From the NCBI GenBank assembly GCA_016179685.1, contig JACPCR010000080.1:1-64000 (forward strand): a stretch of DNA of 64,000 nt. The letters are read 5' to 3'. This DNA is from Planctomycetota bacterium (GTDB lineage: Bacteria; Planctomycetota; PUPC01; JACPCR01). The translations under genes and the position numbers were made by a program. Below are positions 45,109 to 52,609 of this stretch, one piece after another. Below the pieces are notes generated by a model, which did not search any database, was not told the origin of the DNA, and saw only the letters and a list, made by a program, of their open reading frames with translations. Positions within the stretch are counted from its first letter, which is position 1. Each line of letters opens with the position of its first letter.

Positions 45109-48100
45109 ATGGCGTCCTGGCGCACCACCGGCACGCTCCTGTTGCTCGTCGCCGCTCTCGTGGCCGCGCTGATCGCGTGGGAGCGAATGCGGGGCCGGGC
45201 CCGGCCGGCAAGCCCACCGCCCTCTCGAAGGATTCCGGACGCTTCTTATCTCCTCTCCTTTACGCTTCAAGGCGGGGACGGCAGCGCCGAAATCCGTTTC
45301 GATATCGAGTCGAAGGACGACTTCCACCTTCTCGTGCTCCGCGGCCCGGCATGGGAATTCCACCTCTGCGCGCCGGAAGGCGACTGGTGTCTCGCCCAGG
45401 GCCCGCTCAAGCCGAACCCCGGTCCCTCTCCCCTCCGCATCCTCCGACGCCGGGACCGGATCGCCGTGACCCGGGACGAGGAATTCCTCTTCGCCCTCAA
45501 CGGACTCGGACTTGGAAGCGTGAGGCCACCGGAAACCCGCGTCAGCGGCGACTGTTCCCTTTCCACGCCCAGGCTTCAGCCTCTGGGTCATATCTATTTC
45601 TCCGATGACTTCATGAGGGAGGGAGAGAACGGCGTGTGGCAGCCGCTGTCCGGCTGCTGGGAACTTCACTCCACTTCCTTCGTGGAGACCAGCAGTAATC
45701 CCTTCTGCCTGTTCGCCCGGGGCCCGCTCACCCCTTCGAAAGAGGATGCCCCGCCCGAGCGCGGAGGAGCCGAATTCGTCGGAGTCGGCATCCAGGTGGC
45801 ACCTGCCCGGCCGTTCCCCCAGGTGGTCCGCATCACCGGCAACTCCCCGGCCGCCCTGGCGGGCATAGGCATCGGCGATAGCATCCAGGCGGTCAACGGA
45901 CAGGACTTGACCGACCTCCCCGTTCCCCGGGTTTACGAGATGCTGCGGGGCGGAGAAGGCAGCGAGGTCGAGCTGACGCTTCAGCGGCCCGGGCATCCCC
46001 AACCTCGAACGGTGCGCCTGCGCCGTGAACGACTCCGATGGGGCGAGATCGAACGGCAATTCTCTCTCGAGCCGAGCCGCGTGGAGGAGACGGCCCTGGT
46101 GTCGGCCGGGGAATTCTTCTGGGACCGGTATCATTTCGAGGCGGCGGTCCGGCCTCGTGTCCGAGGCGCCGTGGGCCTCGCTGCTCACGTCCGGGACCCC
46201 TCCCATTACCTGCTGCTCCGCTGGTGGGGCGACGATCCCGCGGGCCAACGCAGCCACCGCCTCGAAATCGTCCGCGTGAACGGCACAGAAGAAACGGTCC
46301 TCGCGGAGTCCCCGGGCCTGGGAGGCCCGCTTCCCTTCAACACGTACCGCATGGGCATCCAGGTCGAAGCCGAAGAGATCATCGGCCGGATCGACGGCAT
46401 CGAACGCGTCCGGGCCCGCAGGGATGACCTCTCCTTCGGGCGAGTCGGCCTCTACGCCCGTGCATCCGATGGCGTCACTTTCGACGATGTCCTGGTCTCG
46501 AGCGATCCGGTGGACCCAGGCCGGCGGAAGGCCCGCAGCCTGCCCTCCGAGATTCGTGAAGACCCCATCATGTCCGAGTGGGCCGACGACCAGTCCGCCT
46601 GGATTCCACAACTCACGACCGGTATGCGATGGCTTCGGGACGATTTCCCCAGCGACGTCCGGCTCATCCTGCAAGAAATCCCGAATCGGGCCTTTCGGTT
46701 GATCCTGGCCGGGGACGGAACGCTGCCCGTGCGCGGATATGTTCTGCTCATCGACCGGCCAGCGGGTCGAGTGCACCTTTACCGCCACGAGGTCAGGATG
46801 GCCTCCGCGGCCCTGCCCGCGGGGTCGGCCGCCATCCCTCTCGCCTTCAGCCGATTGAGCAGCCGCCTGGAAGTCGTCGCAGGTGAGGAGACCCTGATTT
46901 CCTGGGACGATCCCATCCGACTTCTACAGACCAAAGTCGGTGTGCAGTTGACTCAGACCCGCGGGGTGCGGGTGGAGAATCCGGCTCTTCTGGATTACAC
47001 GTTCACCTCCGCCGCGGTGGACTGGGAGATTGCGGGGGGAGCGTGGGGGATGATGAATCGCTGGATTTGCGATCCCCGCTGGTCCTGGTTTGGCGGGATG
47101 AGCCGCGGCATCGTGGCCGCGTGGAACAAGCACGAGGTCCGCGGCGACCTCCGTGTGGACGTCACTGTCGCCTTCATGATGTTCCGGGAACAGCGGCCCA
47201 TCGAGCGGCCCGGAGACCTCGGTGTGACTTTCTACGGGGACGGTAAGAGCCTTTTCTCTGGCTATACCTTTCTCGTCGGCGGCGAACAGAATTCCTGGAC
47301 CCGCCTCTACCGCAACGGAGAAGTCGTTGCCAGCACCTCCGAGGCCTCCTTCCTCCTGCCCGAGGACCGAGGAGACGAGGATTCCCTGGACGCGATCCAC
47401 CGCCACTGGTTTCATCTGCAAGTCCGCCGCAGGGGAAATCTCGTCACCGGTCTCTATCAAGGCGTGCCCGCCCTCCAGTTCGAGGACCCTGAGCCGATCG
47501 AGTCCGGCCGAATCGCCATCTGGTCCGTCAATAACGGCATCCTGCTGGCCCGAGTGCAGGTGCTTCCTGAACATCTTGCCGGTTACAACGTGCCCCAGCG
47601 GACCTGGACACGCGTCGATGGTCCCCCGCTGACGAACTGGGTCGATGGGCAGATCGATGCCGCCCTTGAAAAACAGGAGGAGGGCGTCTGGACCGTGCGC
47701 AACCTCCTATCTGGAGGCCACTTCGCTGTGCGGCTGCTGCCGGATCACATCACGCCCGGCAGCCGTGCACGGCTGCGCTTCGACTGCAAGTTTGACCCCG
47801 GCGTCCGTGTGGACCTCTACTTTCAGGCGGGCCGTCGCACGCTGAAGTACGGGCTGACGGGCCCGCCGAAGGCCGAGGCGATCCTGCGCCCGAGCTACCT
47901 GCCGGAGGCGATCCCCCTCGCGGGTCGGGCCGGGGAGAAGCTCGACGACGGCCAGTGGCACACGGTCACCCTGGACCTTTCCGGCTACTCTGGAGAGGCC
48001 GAGGGCCTCTCCCACTTCACCTTCGCGAACTACTCGAACGAGGATTACTTGCTCGCCGGCTACTCCGCCAACGCGGTCGGGGCAGCCTATTACGTGCGCA

Positions 48101-48129
48101 ACATCTCGTTTTCTGAGGAAAAGCCTTGA
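45109..48129 (+). CDS. Large membrane-anchored PDZ protein with lamin-G-like beta-sandwiches
   Basis: A 1006-residue protein with a membrane anchor (TLLLLVAALVAALIAW, about 8-24). A beta-sandwich (50-215) precedes a PDZ domain at about 220-310 (FVGVGIQVAP, VVRITGNSPAALAGIGIGDSI, VNGQDLTDLPV). Two or more concanavalin-like/3-keto-disaccharide-hydrolase-type (DUF1080-like) sandwiches follow: RYHFEAAVRPRVRGAVGLAA with FGRVGLYARASDGVTFDDVLV, then DLRVDVTVAF with WFHLQVRRRGNLVTGLYQG. A fourth at 860-1000 ends FTFANYSNEDYLLAGYSAN. No catalytic residues are evident. It probably binds glycans or peptides on the outer face of the cytoplasmic membrane together with the upstream PDZ protein. Such a PDZ between lamin-G-like units is uncommon. 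Confidence 0.7.
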   Translation: MASWRTTGTLLLLVAALVAALIAWERMRGRARPASPPPSRRIPDASYLLSFTLQGGDGSAEIRFDIESKDDFHLLVLRGPAWEFHLCAPEGDWCLAQGPLKPNPGPSPLRILRRRDRIAVTRDEEFLFALNGLGLGSVRPPETRVSGDCSLSTPRLQPLGHIYFSDDFMREGENGVWQPLSGCWELHSTSFVETSSNPFCLFARGPLTPSKEDAPPERGGAEFVGVGIQVAPARPFPQVVRITGNSPAALAGIGIGDSIQAVNGQDLTDLPVPRVYEMLRGGEGSEVELTLQRPGHPQPRTVRLRRERLRWGEIERQFSLEPSRVEETALVSAGEFFWDRYHFEAAVRPRVRGAVGLAAHVRDPSHYLLLRWWGDDPAGQRSHRLEIVRVNGTEETVLAESPGLGGPLPFNTYRMGIQVEAEEIIGRIDGIERVRARRDDLSFGRVGLYARASDGVTFDDVLVSSDPVDPGRRKARSLPSEIREDPIMSEWADDQSAWIPQLTTGMRWLRDDFPSDVRLILQEIPNRAFRLILAGDGTLPVRGYVLLIDRPAGRVHLYRHEVRMASAALPAGSAAIPLAFSRLSSRLEVVAGEETLISWDDPIRLLQTKVGVQLTQTRGVRVENPALLDYTFTSAAVDWEIAGGAWGMMNRWICDPRWSWFGGMSRGIVAAWNKHEVRGDLRVDVTVAFMMFREQRPIERPGDLGVTFYGDGKSLFSGYTFLVGGEQNSWTRLYRNGEVVASTSEASFLLPEDRGDEDSLDAIHRHWFHLQVRRRGNLVTGLYQGVPALQFEDPEPIESGRIAIWSVNNGILLARVQVLPEHLAGYNVPQRTWTRVDGPPLTNWVDGQIDAALEKQEEGVWTVRNLLSGGHFAVRLLPDHITPGSRARLRFDCKFDPGVRVDLYFQAGRRTLKYGLTGPPKAEAILRPSYLPEAIPLAGRAGEKLDDGQWHTVTLDLSGYSGEAEGLSHFTFANYSNEDYLLAGYSANAVGAAYYVRNISFSEEKP

Positions 48130-48894
48130 ATACCACGAGGTCGCCGTACGGCGGCCTCAAACCGGCGAATCAAAACGGCGGCCTGCGATTTCTTGCCTCT
48201 GTCGCCCATCCCAAACTTGTCCCTCCCGGACCTGTCCTCACGGAGGGAACCCGTTGGGGCATTGGAAGGGATCCTCCCATAGGGACCCCGTTGGGACGTT
48301 GGGACACGGGAGGGATCCTCGATACAAGGCTTTATGGAGACCTTCGCCTGTCATCCCAAGCCGTCTCCGCTTTCCATGGGGGGCAGGTTCGACGTATTGC
48401 CCTGGCTGCTATGTAAGGTGGCAATGTCCTTGACGTTGCCACCTTGCATAACCCGTTGTATATGAACGATCTATGTCCGGCATATGTAACTATTGCATCT
48501 CGCCCACTTCCGGGCTCTTGAACTTCGAACTTTGATCTGGACAAGCCCGATTCAAGGGCTACAAGTTACGCCACCGGCTCCGAGAGCACGTGCTGGGTAG
48601 TGGTGGACCCCTCTTCAATAAAAATGTGGAAGGAATGGTATAAACAGAAGATGACCGAACAAAACCCTGGACCGAATCCGCAGTCTGTTGAGACACCGTG
48701 AGGGTCGGCAGGATTTGCCATTCGAGCGAAGCCGAGGTGTCCGCTCGAATCGGCCTGCGGAGACGCGGAGGGCGGCGCGGAAGCGGAAGTTCGGCGACTC
48801 GTCGAGGAGACTGAGCGTTTACGCAAGGAAGGCCGACGCTACAGAGGATATGCCAGAAGCCAGCAAGTCGTGGGGCGACAAGGTATGTCTGGCT
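48130..48894. other. Repeat-containing gap after the PDZ genes
   Basis: No gene supported. It holds GGGATCCTCCCATAGGGACC (48269-48288), related to the reverse complement near 28250-28285, and the hairpin at 48415-48445. Confidence 0.5.
48415..48445. repeat. Perfect 10-bp hairpin in the gap
   Basis: AAGGTGGCAA (48415-48424) pairs with TTGCCACCTT (48436-48445) around an 11-base loop. No T-run follows on the plus strand. Possible terminator remnant or protein-binding site. Confidence 0.5.
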
Positions 48895-48926
48895 AGTATC
48901 CCTGTTCAAAAGTGCACCCGCACTTC
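48895..48926. repeat. Half-element of the AGTGC palindrome family
   Basis: AGTATCCCTGTTCAAAAGTG followed by CACCCGCACTTCC matches the left half of 12961-13002 (AGTATCCCGGTTCTGAAGCG). It lies ten bases from the stop of the peroxiredoxin gene. Confidence 0.5.
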
Positions 48927-48935
48927 CACCACCGT

Positions 48936-49469
48936 TTACTCCTTCGGTATCCCCAGCTCTTCGAGCCGCCGCGCCACGTCCCGGCCATGCGTCCCAGGAT
49001 TAACTGCCCGATCGATGTGCCGGAGAATCCCCTTCGAATCGATGATGAACGTCCAACGCTGGGCGTGCGACCCTCTGGGCGGCAACACGCCGTACGCCTG
49101 CGCCACTTTCTTATCCGGATCGCTCAAGATCGGATAATCGCAGCCGAGCGATTCGGCAAACTTCTTGTTCGTTTCCGCGTCATCCGTGCTGGCGGCGAAG
49201 TAGGCTACCAGGAAACGGCGAAGCTCCTTGCCGCTGTCACGCAGCGACTGGCACTCCGCCGTTCAGCCGCCGGTGAAGGCCTTGGGATACCAGGCGATGA
49301 CCACCGCTTTCTTCCCGGCAAATTGCTCCAGGCTGTATTCTTGTCCGTCGGAGCCCATCAGGCGGAACGGCGGGGCCTTTTCACCCACCACGAGAGCGTT
49401 CGGCTCGGCTACCACGCTGCCGAGCATCCCCAACGCCAAGGATTGTAGGAGGAATAGGCATCGGCTCAT
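48936..49469 (-). CDS. Exported peroxiredoxin with selenocysteine (UGA) at the catalytic position
   Basis: A 177-residue AhpC/TSA-type peroxiredoxin if the in-frame TGA at 49263-49265 is read as selenocysteine 69. The frame runs YPKAFTGG-TGA-TAECQSLRDSG; in relatives this residue is the peroxidatic Cys (YPKxxTxGCTxE), so UGA sits exactly at the reactive position. The N-terminus is a signal peptide (MSRCLFLLQSLALGMLGSVVA; 49481 is an alternative start), so the enzyme acts outside the cytoplasm. After U69 come the conserved LSDPDKKVAQAYGV and HAQRWTFIIDSKGILRHI, with no further stop. C73, four residues on, may be a resolving Cys. A hairpin at 49230-49248 fits a bacterial SECIS element. It reduces peroxides using thiols. 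A nonsense mutation is the alternative. Confidence 0.78.
49230..49248 (-). promoter_or_regulatory. Candidate bacterial SECIS hairpin
   Basis: On the minus strand GUCGCUG and CAGCGGC form a seven-pair stem (one G-U pair) with loop CGUGA, which contains a GU as in bacterial SECIS loops. The loop begins 21 bases after the UGA, within the usual 16-37-base distance for SelB-dependent recoding. Confidence 0.6.
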
Positions 49470-49503
49470 AAGAATGGCCATCCGTTCGGAAATACCGCAG
49501 CCC

Positions 49504-50364
49504 TCATTCGTGACCGAAGCCCTGCGGTACGTAGCTGCGGCCCGGCCGCTCAAACGGAAACCCGTAGGGCTGGTCCAGCCGCTTGGCTGGCAGCGGCCAC
49601 GACTGTCCCCCCAGCACGCGGTAGGTCTCCTGCTGGCCGCAGAGCCAGAAGAACATCTCGGAGGCATTGCAGGAGCTGCGGAACTGCTCCCCGGCCTTCG
49701 GTCCCTCCAACTCGTAGTTCGCCGTGGCAAAGTTGAACCCTGGCTCGATCACCCAGTCCCGTTCGGGCGGCACCGTTCGCCAGTAGAAGTATTTCAGCAG
49801 ATTCCGAATCCCCTTGGCCGCCGACGCGCTCCGGCGATGCCAGATTTGATAGGCCGTGATAAAAATGCTACCCGCAGGGGAAGCCGAAGAATAGACCCCG
49901 CGCAGGTTCTGGAGATGCGACATGAAACGTTGCTGGTTGAAGTAGAAATGCGAGCCGGGGAGCAGCTCGGTGGGGCCCCACTCCTTCGAACAGGCCTGCG
50001 GATAATAGAACACCTGCAAATAATTCAATTCGGGTCCAAACTTCGAATTTCCGTCCACGTGCCAGCCTCCCGCGGGCAACGGGCACGTCCCTCGATGATT
50101 GCTCATGAGGATCGGCAGATGGAAGTTCTTCCCGAGCAGAGATCGGACCGCGCCTGCCGCCTGAGCGTTCAAAATCACGTTCTCGACGAACCACTCCTCC
50201 TGCAGGATTTCTGTCGGCTCGTAGTGGGTGTTCTTGTCCAGATATTCCACGACCCGTCGGTTGATCGCGTCGGGCACCACCGCTTCCAGGATCAGGAATC
50301 CCTTCTTGCAGAAATCCAGCACCTGAGTGTCCGTCAACGTCGGCGAACCGTTGTAAATCCTCAT
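49504..50364 (-). CDS. Phytanoyl-CoA dioxygenase (PhyH)-family oxygenase
   Basis: A 286-residue Fe(II)/2-oxoglutarate-dependent oxygenase. It opens TLTDTQVLDFCKKGFLILEA like other PhyH proteins. The iron triad is the H-x-D in GGWHVDGN and the distal His in YQIWHRRSAS. ELLPGSHFYFNQQ is a conserved core strand and RNLLKYFYWR may supply the oxoglutarate-binding Arg. Its ATG overlaps the stop of the upstream unknown gene by four bases, so the two are coupled. It differs from the longer PhyH at 14149-15393 in lacking a C-terminal extension. Substrate unknown. Confidence 0.85.
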   Translation of the reverse strand: MRIYNGSPTLTDTQVLDFCKKGFLILEAVVPDAINRRVVEYLDKNTHYEPTEILQEEWFVENVILNAQAAGAVRSLLGKNFHLPILMSNHRGTCPLPAGGWHVDGNSKFGPELNYLQVFYYPQACSKEWGPTELLPGSHFYFNQQRFMSHLQNLRGVYSSASPAGSIFITAYQIWHRRSASAAKGIRNLLKYFYWRTVPPERDWVIEPGFNFATANYELEGPKAGEQFRSSCNASEMFFWLCGQQETYRVLGGQSWPLPAKRLDQPYGFPFERPGRSYVPQGFGHE

Positions 50365-50855
50365 GGGTTTTCACTCCATCGTTCCAGGATGAATTCGCAT
50401 CCCAGCCCGTACGTGCGCGTGTCGTCCATCATGAGCGCCATATTTGGAAACTGGATGACCCTCCAGCCGTCCCGGACCGCTTCCAGGACGTTCTTGTAAG
50501 GCCAGTCCTTGGGGTCCGCCAGGCCGTCCACCGTCTTGCCGTTTTGAAACAGGGACATCCCGAGAATCCCGGCGTGCAGGGAGGTGCTGCCGGCCTGCAG
50601 ATAAAGGAGGTCCTGTCGTCTTGGAGGCGTTTCCTCGAGGGAGTCGAGGACGCGCCGCAGGCTCACCTCCGTCAATTCCCCCTTCTGGAATTCCTCGATG
50701 CAACGCTCGACATGCTTGCGGACCATAGCGTGAACCATGGCGGCTCTCACTGTCTCCACGTCGTGGAAGTCTGGATGAAAGAACTGGGCCTGGGGACCCA
50801 GAGCAGGAGTGTAATATACCAGATTCTTCCCGGTGCTGAAAGAGTGCAGCACCAT
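50361..50855 (-). CDS. Protein of unknown function coupled to a PhyH gene
   Basis: A 164-residue protein that I do not recognise. The start ATG at 50855 (MVLHSFSTGKN) is chosen; a GTG at 50882 would add nine residues inside the leader. It looks cytoplasmic and helical: AAMVHAMVRKHVERCIEEFQ, EVSLRRVLDSLEETPPRR, then VIQFPNMALMMDDTRTYGLG. The start codon falls inside an AGTGC-family palindrome (50834-50860), so the gene's leader is structured. It overlaps the PhyH gene by four bases and probably works with it, perhaps as a partner subunit or substrate-supply protein. Confidence 0.6.
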   Translation of the reverse strand: MVLHSFSTGKNLVYYTPALGPQAQFFHPDFHDVETVRAAMVHAMVRKHVERCIEEFQKGELTEVSLRRVLDSLEETPPRRQDLLYLQAGSTSLHAGILGMSLFQNGKTVDGLADPKDWPYKNVLEAVRDGWRVIQFPNMALMMDDTRTYGLGCEFILERWSENP

Positions 50856-50860
50856 TTCTG
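50834..50860. repeat. AGTGC-type palindrome at the start of the unknown gene
   Basis: GCTGAAAGAGTGC (50834-50846 region) and GCACCATTTCTGC pair at about 10 of 13 positions. It covers the ATG at 50855. Confidence 0.5.
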
Positions 50861-50905
50861 CACGGATTGGGTTATTCCGCACGGCTCGTGATGCCGCGTA
50901 TCATC

Positions 50906-50933
50906 TTGCAACGCTTCCCGAGGTTGTTAGAAT
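50906..50933 (+). promoter_or_regulatory. Candidate promoter of the HNH endonuclease gene
   Basis: TTGCAA (50906-50911) and TAGAAT (50928-50933) are 16 bases apart. The transcript would begin near 50940, almost at the ATG at 50944, so the mRNA may be leaderless. Confidence 0.5.
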
Positions 50934-50943
50934 TTATTGGTTT

Positions 50944-51570
50944 ATGGATAATCCTACTCCGCTCGATTCCAGCGTTCTGGTCCTGAACCGCTTTTATTCC
51001 GTCGTTCACGTGATCTCGGCCCGACGCGCTTTCGTGCTGCTCTTCAAGCAGTGCGCCGAAGTGGTCTCCTACGAGAACGACGTCCTCGCGAACTACGATA
51101 TCCAGAGCTGGGTCGAGCTTTCCAAGCTGAAATCGCAGTTCCGGGACTCGGAAGACGACTGGGTCAAGACCCCTTCCGTCGAGATTCGCGTCCCCCGCAT
51201 CATTCGCCTGCTGGTCTATGACAAGCTGCCCGAACGGGCGGTCAAGTTCAACCGGCGGAACATTTATGCGAGGGATGAGGGTCACTGCCAGTATTGCGGG
51301 AAGAAGTTTCCGACGAGCGAGTTGACCCTGGACCACGTGGTGCCGCGTTCCCTGGGCGGCGCGACGACCTGGGAAAACATCGTCTGCGCCTGCGTGCGTT
51401 GCAACGTGAAGAAAGGCGGGCGTCGGCCCGAGCAGGCCGGCATGAGGCTGGTCCGCATGCCGCGCAAGCCCCGGCGCAGCCCCGTCCTCAAGATCAAGAT
51501 CCGGTCCGAGAAATACCGTTCCTGGCGGCACTTCGTCGACGAGGCCTACTGGGACGTGGCCCTCAAGTAA
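50944..51570 (+). CDS. HNH endonuclease
   Basis: A 208-residue protein with a C-terminal HNH nuclease: CQYCGKKFPTSELTLDHVVP, the asparagine in TWENIVCACVRCNVKKGG and the second CxxC. The N-terminal 120 residues (VLVLNRFYSVVHVISARRA, FVLLFKQCAEVVSYENDV) form the conserved leader of a widespread HNH family in which the nuclease has no known phage or mobile context. The start at 50944 fits this leader and the promoter just upstream; an ORF extension to 50833 would translate the promoter. Divergent from the unknown/PhyH pair. It may act in DNA repair or defence; no partner modification gene is present. Confidence 0.87.
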   Translation: MDNPTPLDSSVLVLNRFYSVVHVISARRAFVLLFKQCAEVVSYENDVLANYDIQSWVELSKLKSQFRDSEDDWVKTPSVEIRVPRIIRLLVYDKLPERAVKFNRRNIYARDEGHCQYCGKKFPTSELTLDHVVPRSLGGATTWENIVCACVRCNVKKGGRRPEQAGMRLVRMPRKPRRSPVLKIKIRSEKYRSWRHFVDEAYWDVALK

Positions 51571-51627
51571 TCTGGCGCTCGGTACCTTTCTTCATGGCGT
51601 GGCCGCGCTCTCCGGGCGCTCGAAAGT

Positions 51628-51660
51628 CAACCATCAACCACCAACCACCAACCACCAACC
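51628..51660. repeat. CAACCAC tandem repeats
   Basis: Four to five copies of a seven-base unit (CAACCAC, with one CAACCAT) lie between the HNH gene and the next gene. Copy-number change is likely. Confidence 0.7.
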
Positions 51661-51740
51661 GATTCGCGACGTGGCCCCCGTTGGTTTGTACTCGGACTGT
51701 TGCCTCGCCAGGGTTTCTGTCCCGTACGCCTGAGCGGGCG

Positions 51741-52568
51741 GTGTGGGGGGAATCCCGTTCAGTCGTACCCGGATTCCTCTTGCTGTTTGGACTGGTCTTG
51801 GCGTTTGAGGCGGCGGCGAAGGACCCCATCCTCGCGCCCAAGGTGAAGCAGGGACATGTCCTCGCCGGCCCGGCATCCTACGATGTGGACCGGACGGCAG
51901 ACTCGCCTCGGAACGGAGGGGAGGAAAGCGCCGAGGAGGCTCAAGAAACCCTGCAGGGGACGGTCATCGGGTCACAGAAGGAATTCATCCGAGTCCGGAG
52001 GGATCGAGGCGCGGATATCCATCTCTCGCTGCATTCCAGTTGCCGGACCCTCCGGGACGAGGTCGTCGCCATCTCTGCACTGACCCCAGGGGAGACGCTG
52101 GCCATCGCCGGAGAGGTCCGCGGATTCGCCGCGGGTCTACCCCCGGGCGAGCCGCCTCGACGCATCCTGGGCGCGCGGTTCATCTTCAAGACGGAATCCG
52201 CACCGCCAAAAGGTGAAGAGAAAAGCGACGAGGAGGACGGGGACCGCACCCCTTCCCTTCTACCACGAGGGAATCTGCATTGCGGCAGACTCCTTTCGAC
52301 CCAGCCTCTCCTCATCGAGAATGCCGAGGGAGGGCGATCGGAAATCCGGCCGGCGACGAATTGCCGGGTCATCCAGGTCCAGGCCGCTGACCTTCGGTCC
52401 GTCGTGAAGGGATCGGCGGTCCGTGCAGAAGGTTTGCGGGAGAAAGCCACGCTCCGGCCAAAAGGGAAGACGCTGACCCGTTACGTCTTTCAAGCCAGGC
52501 AGTTACGGATTCTTTCGCCGGACCTGTCTGAATCGGAGTACCGCCAGATTTTGGGATTCGACTGGTAG
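51741..52568 (+). CDS. Exported protein with two similar OB-like domains
   Basis: A 275-residue exported protein of unknown function. GTG at 51741 is chosen because it opens directly onto a signal peptide (VVPGFLLLFGLVLAFEAAA); an ATG at 51594 would include the CAACCAC repeats. After an acidic linker, residues 65-165 and 175-270 each appear to be an OB-like barrel: LQGTVIGSQKEFIRVRRDRG with GETLAIAGEVRGF, and LHCGRLLSTQPLLIENAEGG with SVVKGSAVRAEGL. The two match in order and spacing, so duplication is likely. Both resemble small nucleic-acid- or metal-binding DUF5666-type units. No ribosome site is obvious. Expression is uncertain. Confidence 0.55.
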   Translation: MWGESRSVVPGFLLLFGLVLAFEAAAKDPILAPKVKQGHVLAGPASYDVDRTADSPRNGGEESAEEAQETLQGTVIGSQKEFIRVRRDRGADIHLSLHSSCRTLRDEVVAISALTPGETLAIAGEVRGFAAGLPPGEPPRRILGARFIFKTESAPPKGEEKSDEEDGDRTPSLLPRGNLHCGRLLSTQPLLIENAEGGRSEIRPATNCRVIQVQAADLRSVVKGSAVRAEGLREKATLRPKGKTLTRYVFQARQLRILSPDLSESEYRQILGFDW

Positions 52569-52609
52569 TCATCCGGGATCATTCGCGCTCAGGCGTCCTT
52601 CATCCCGGT

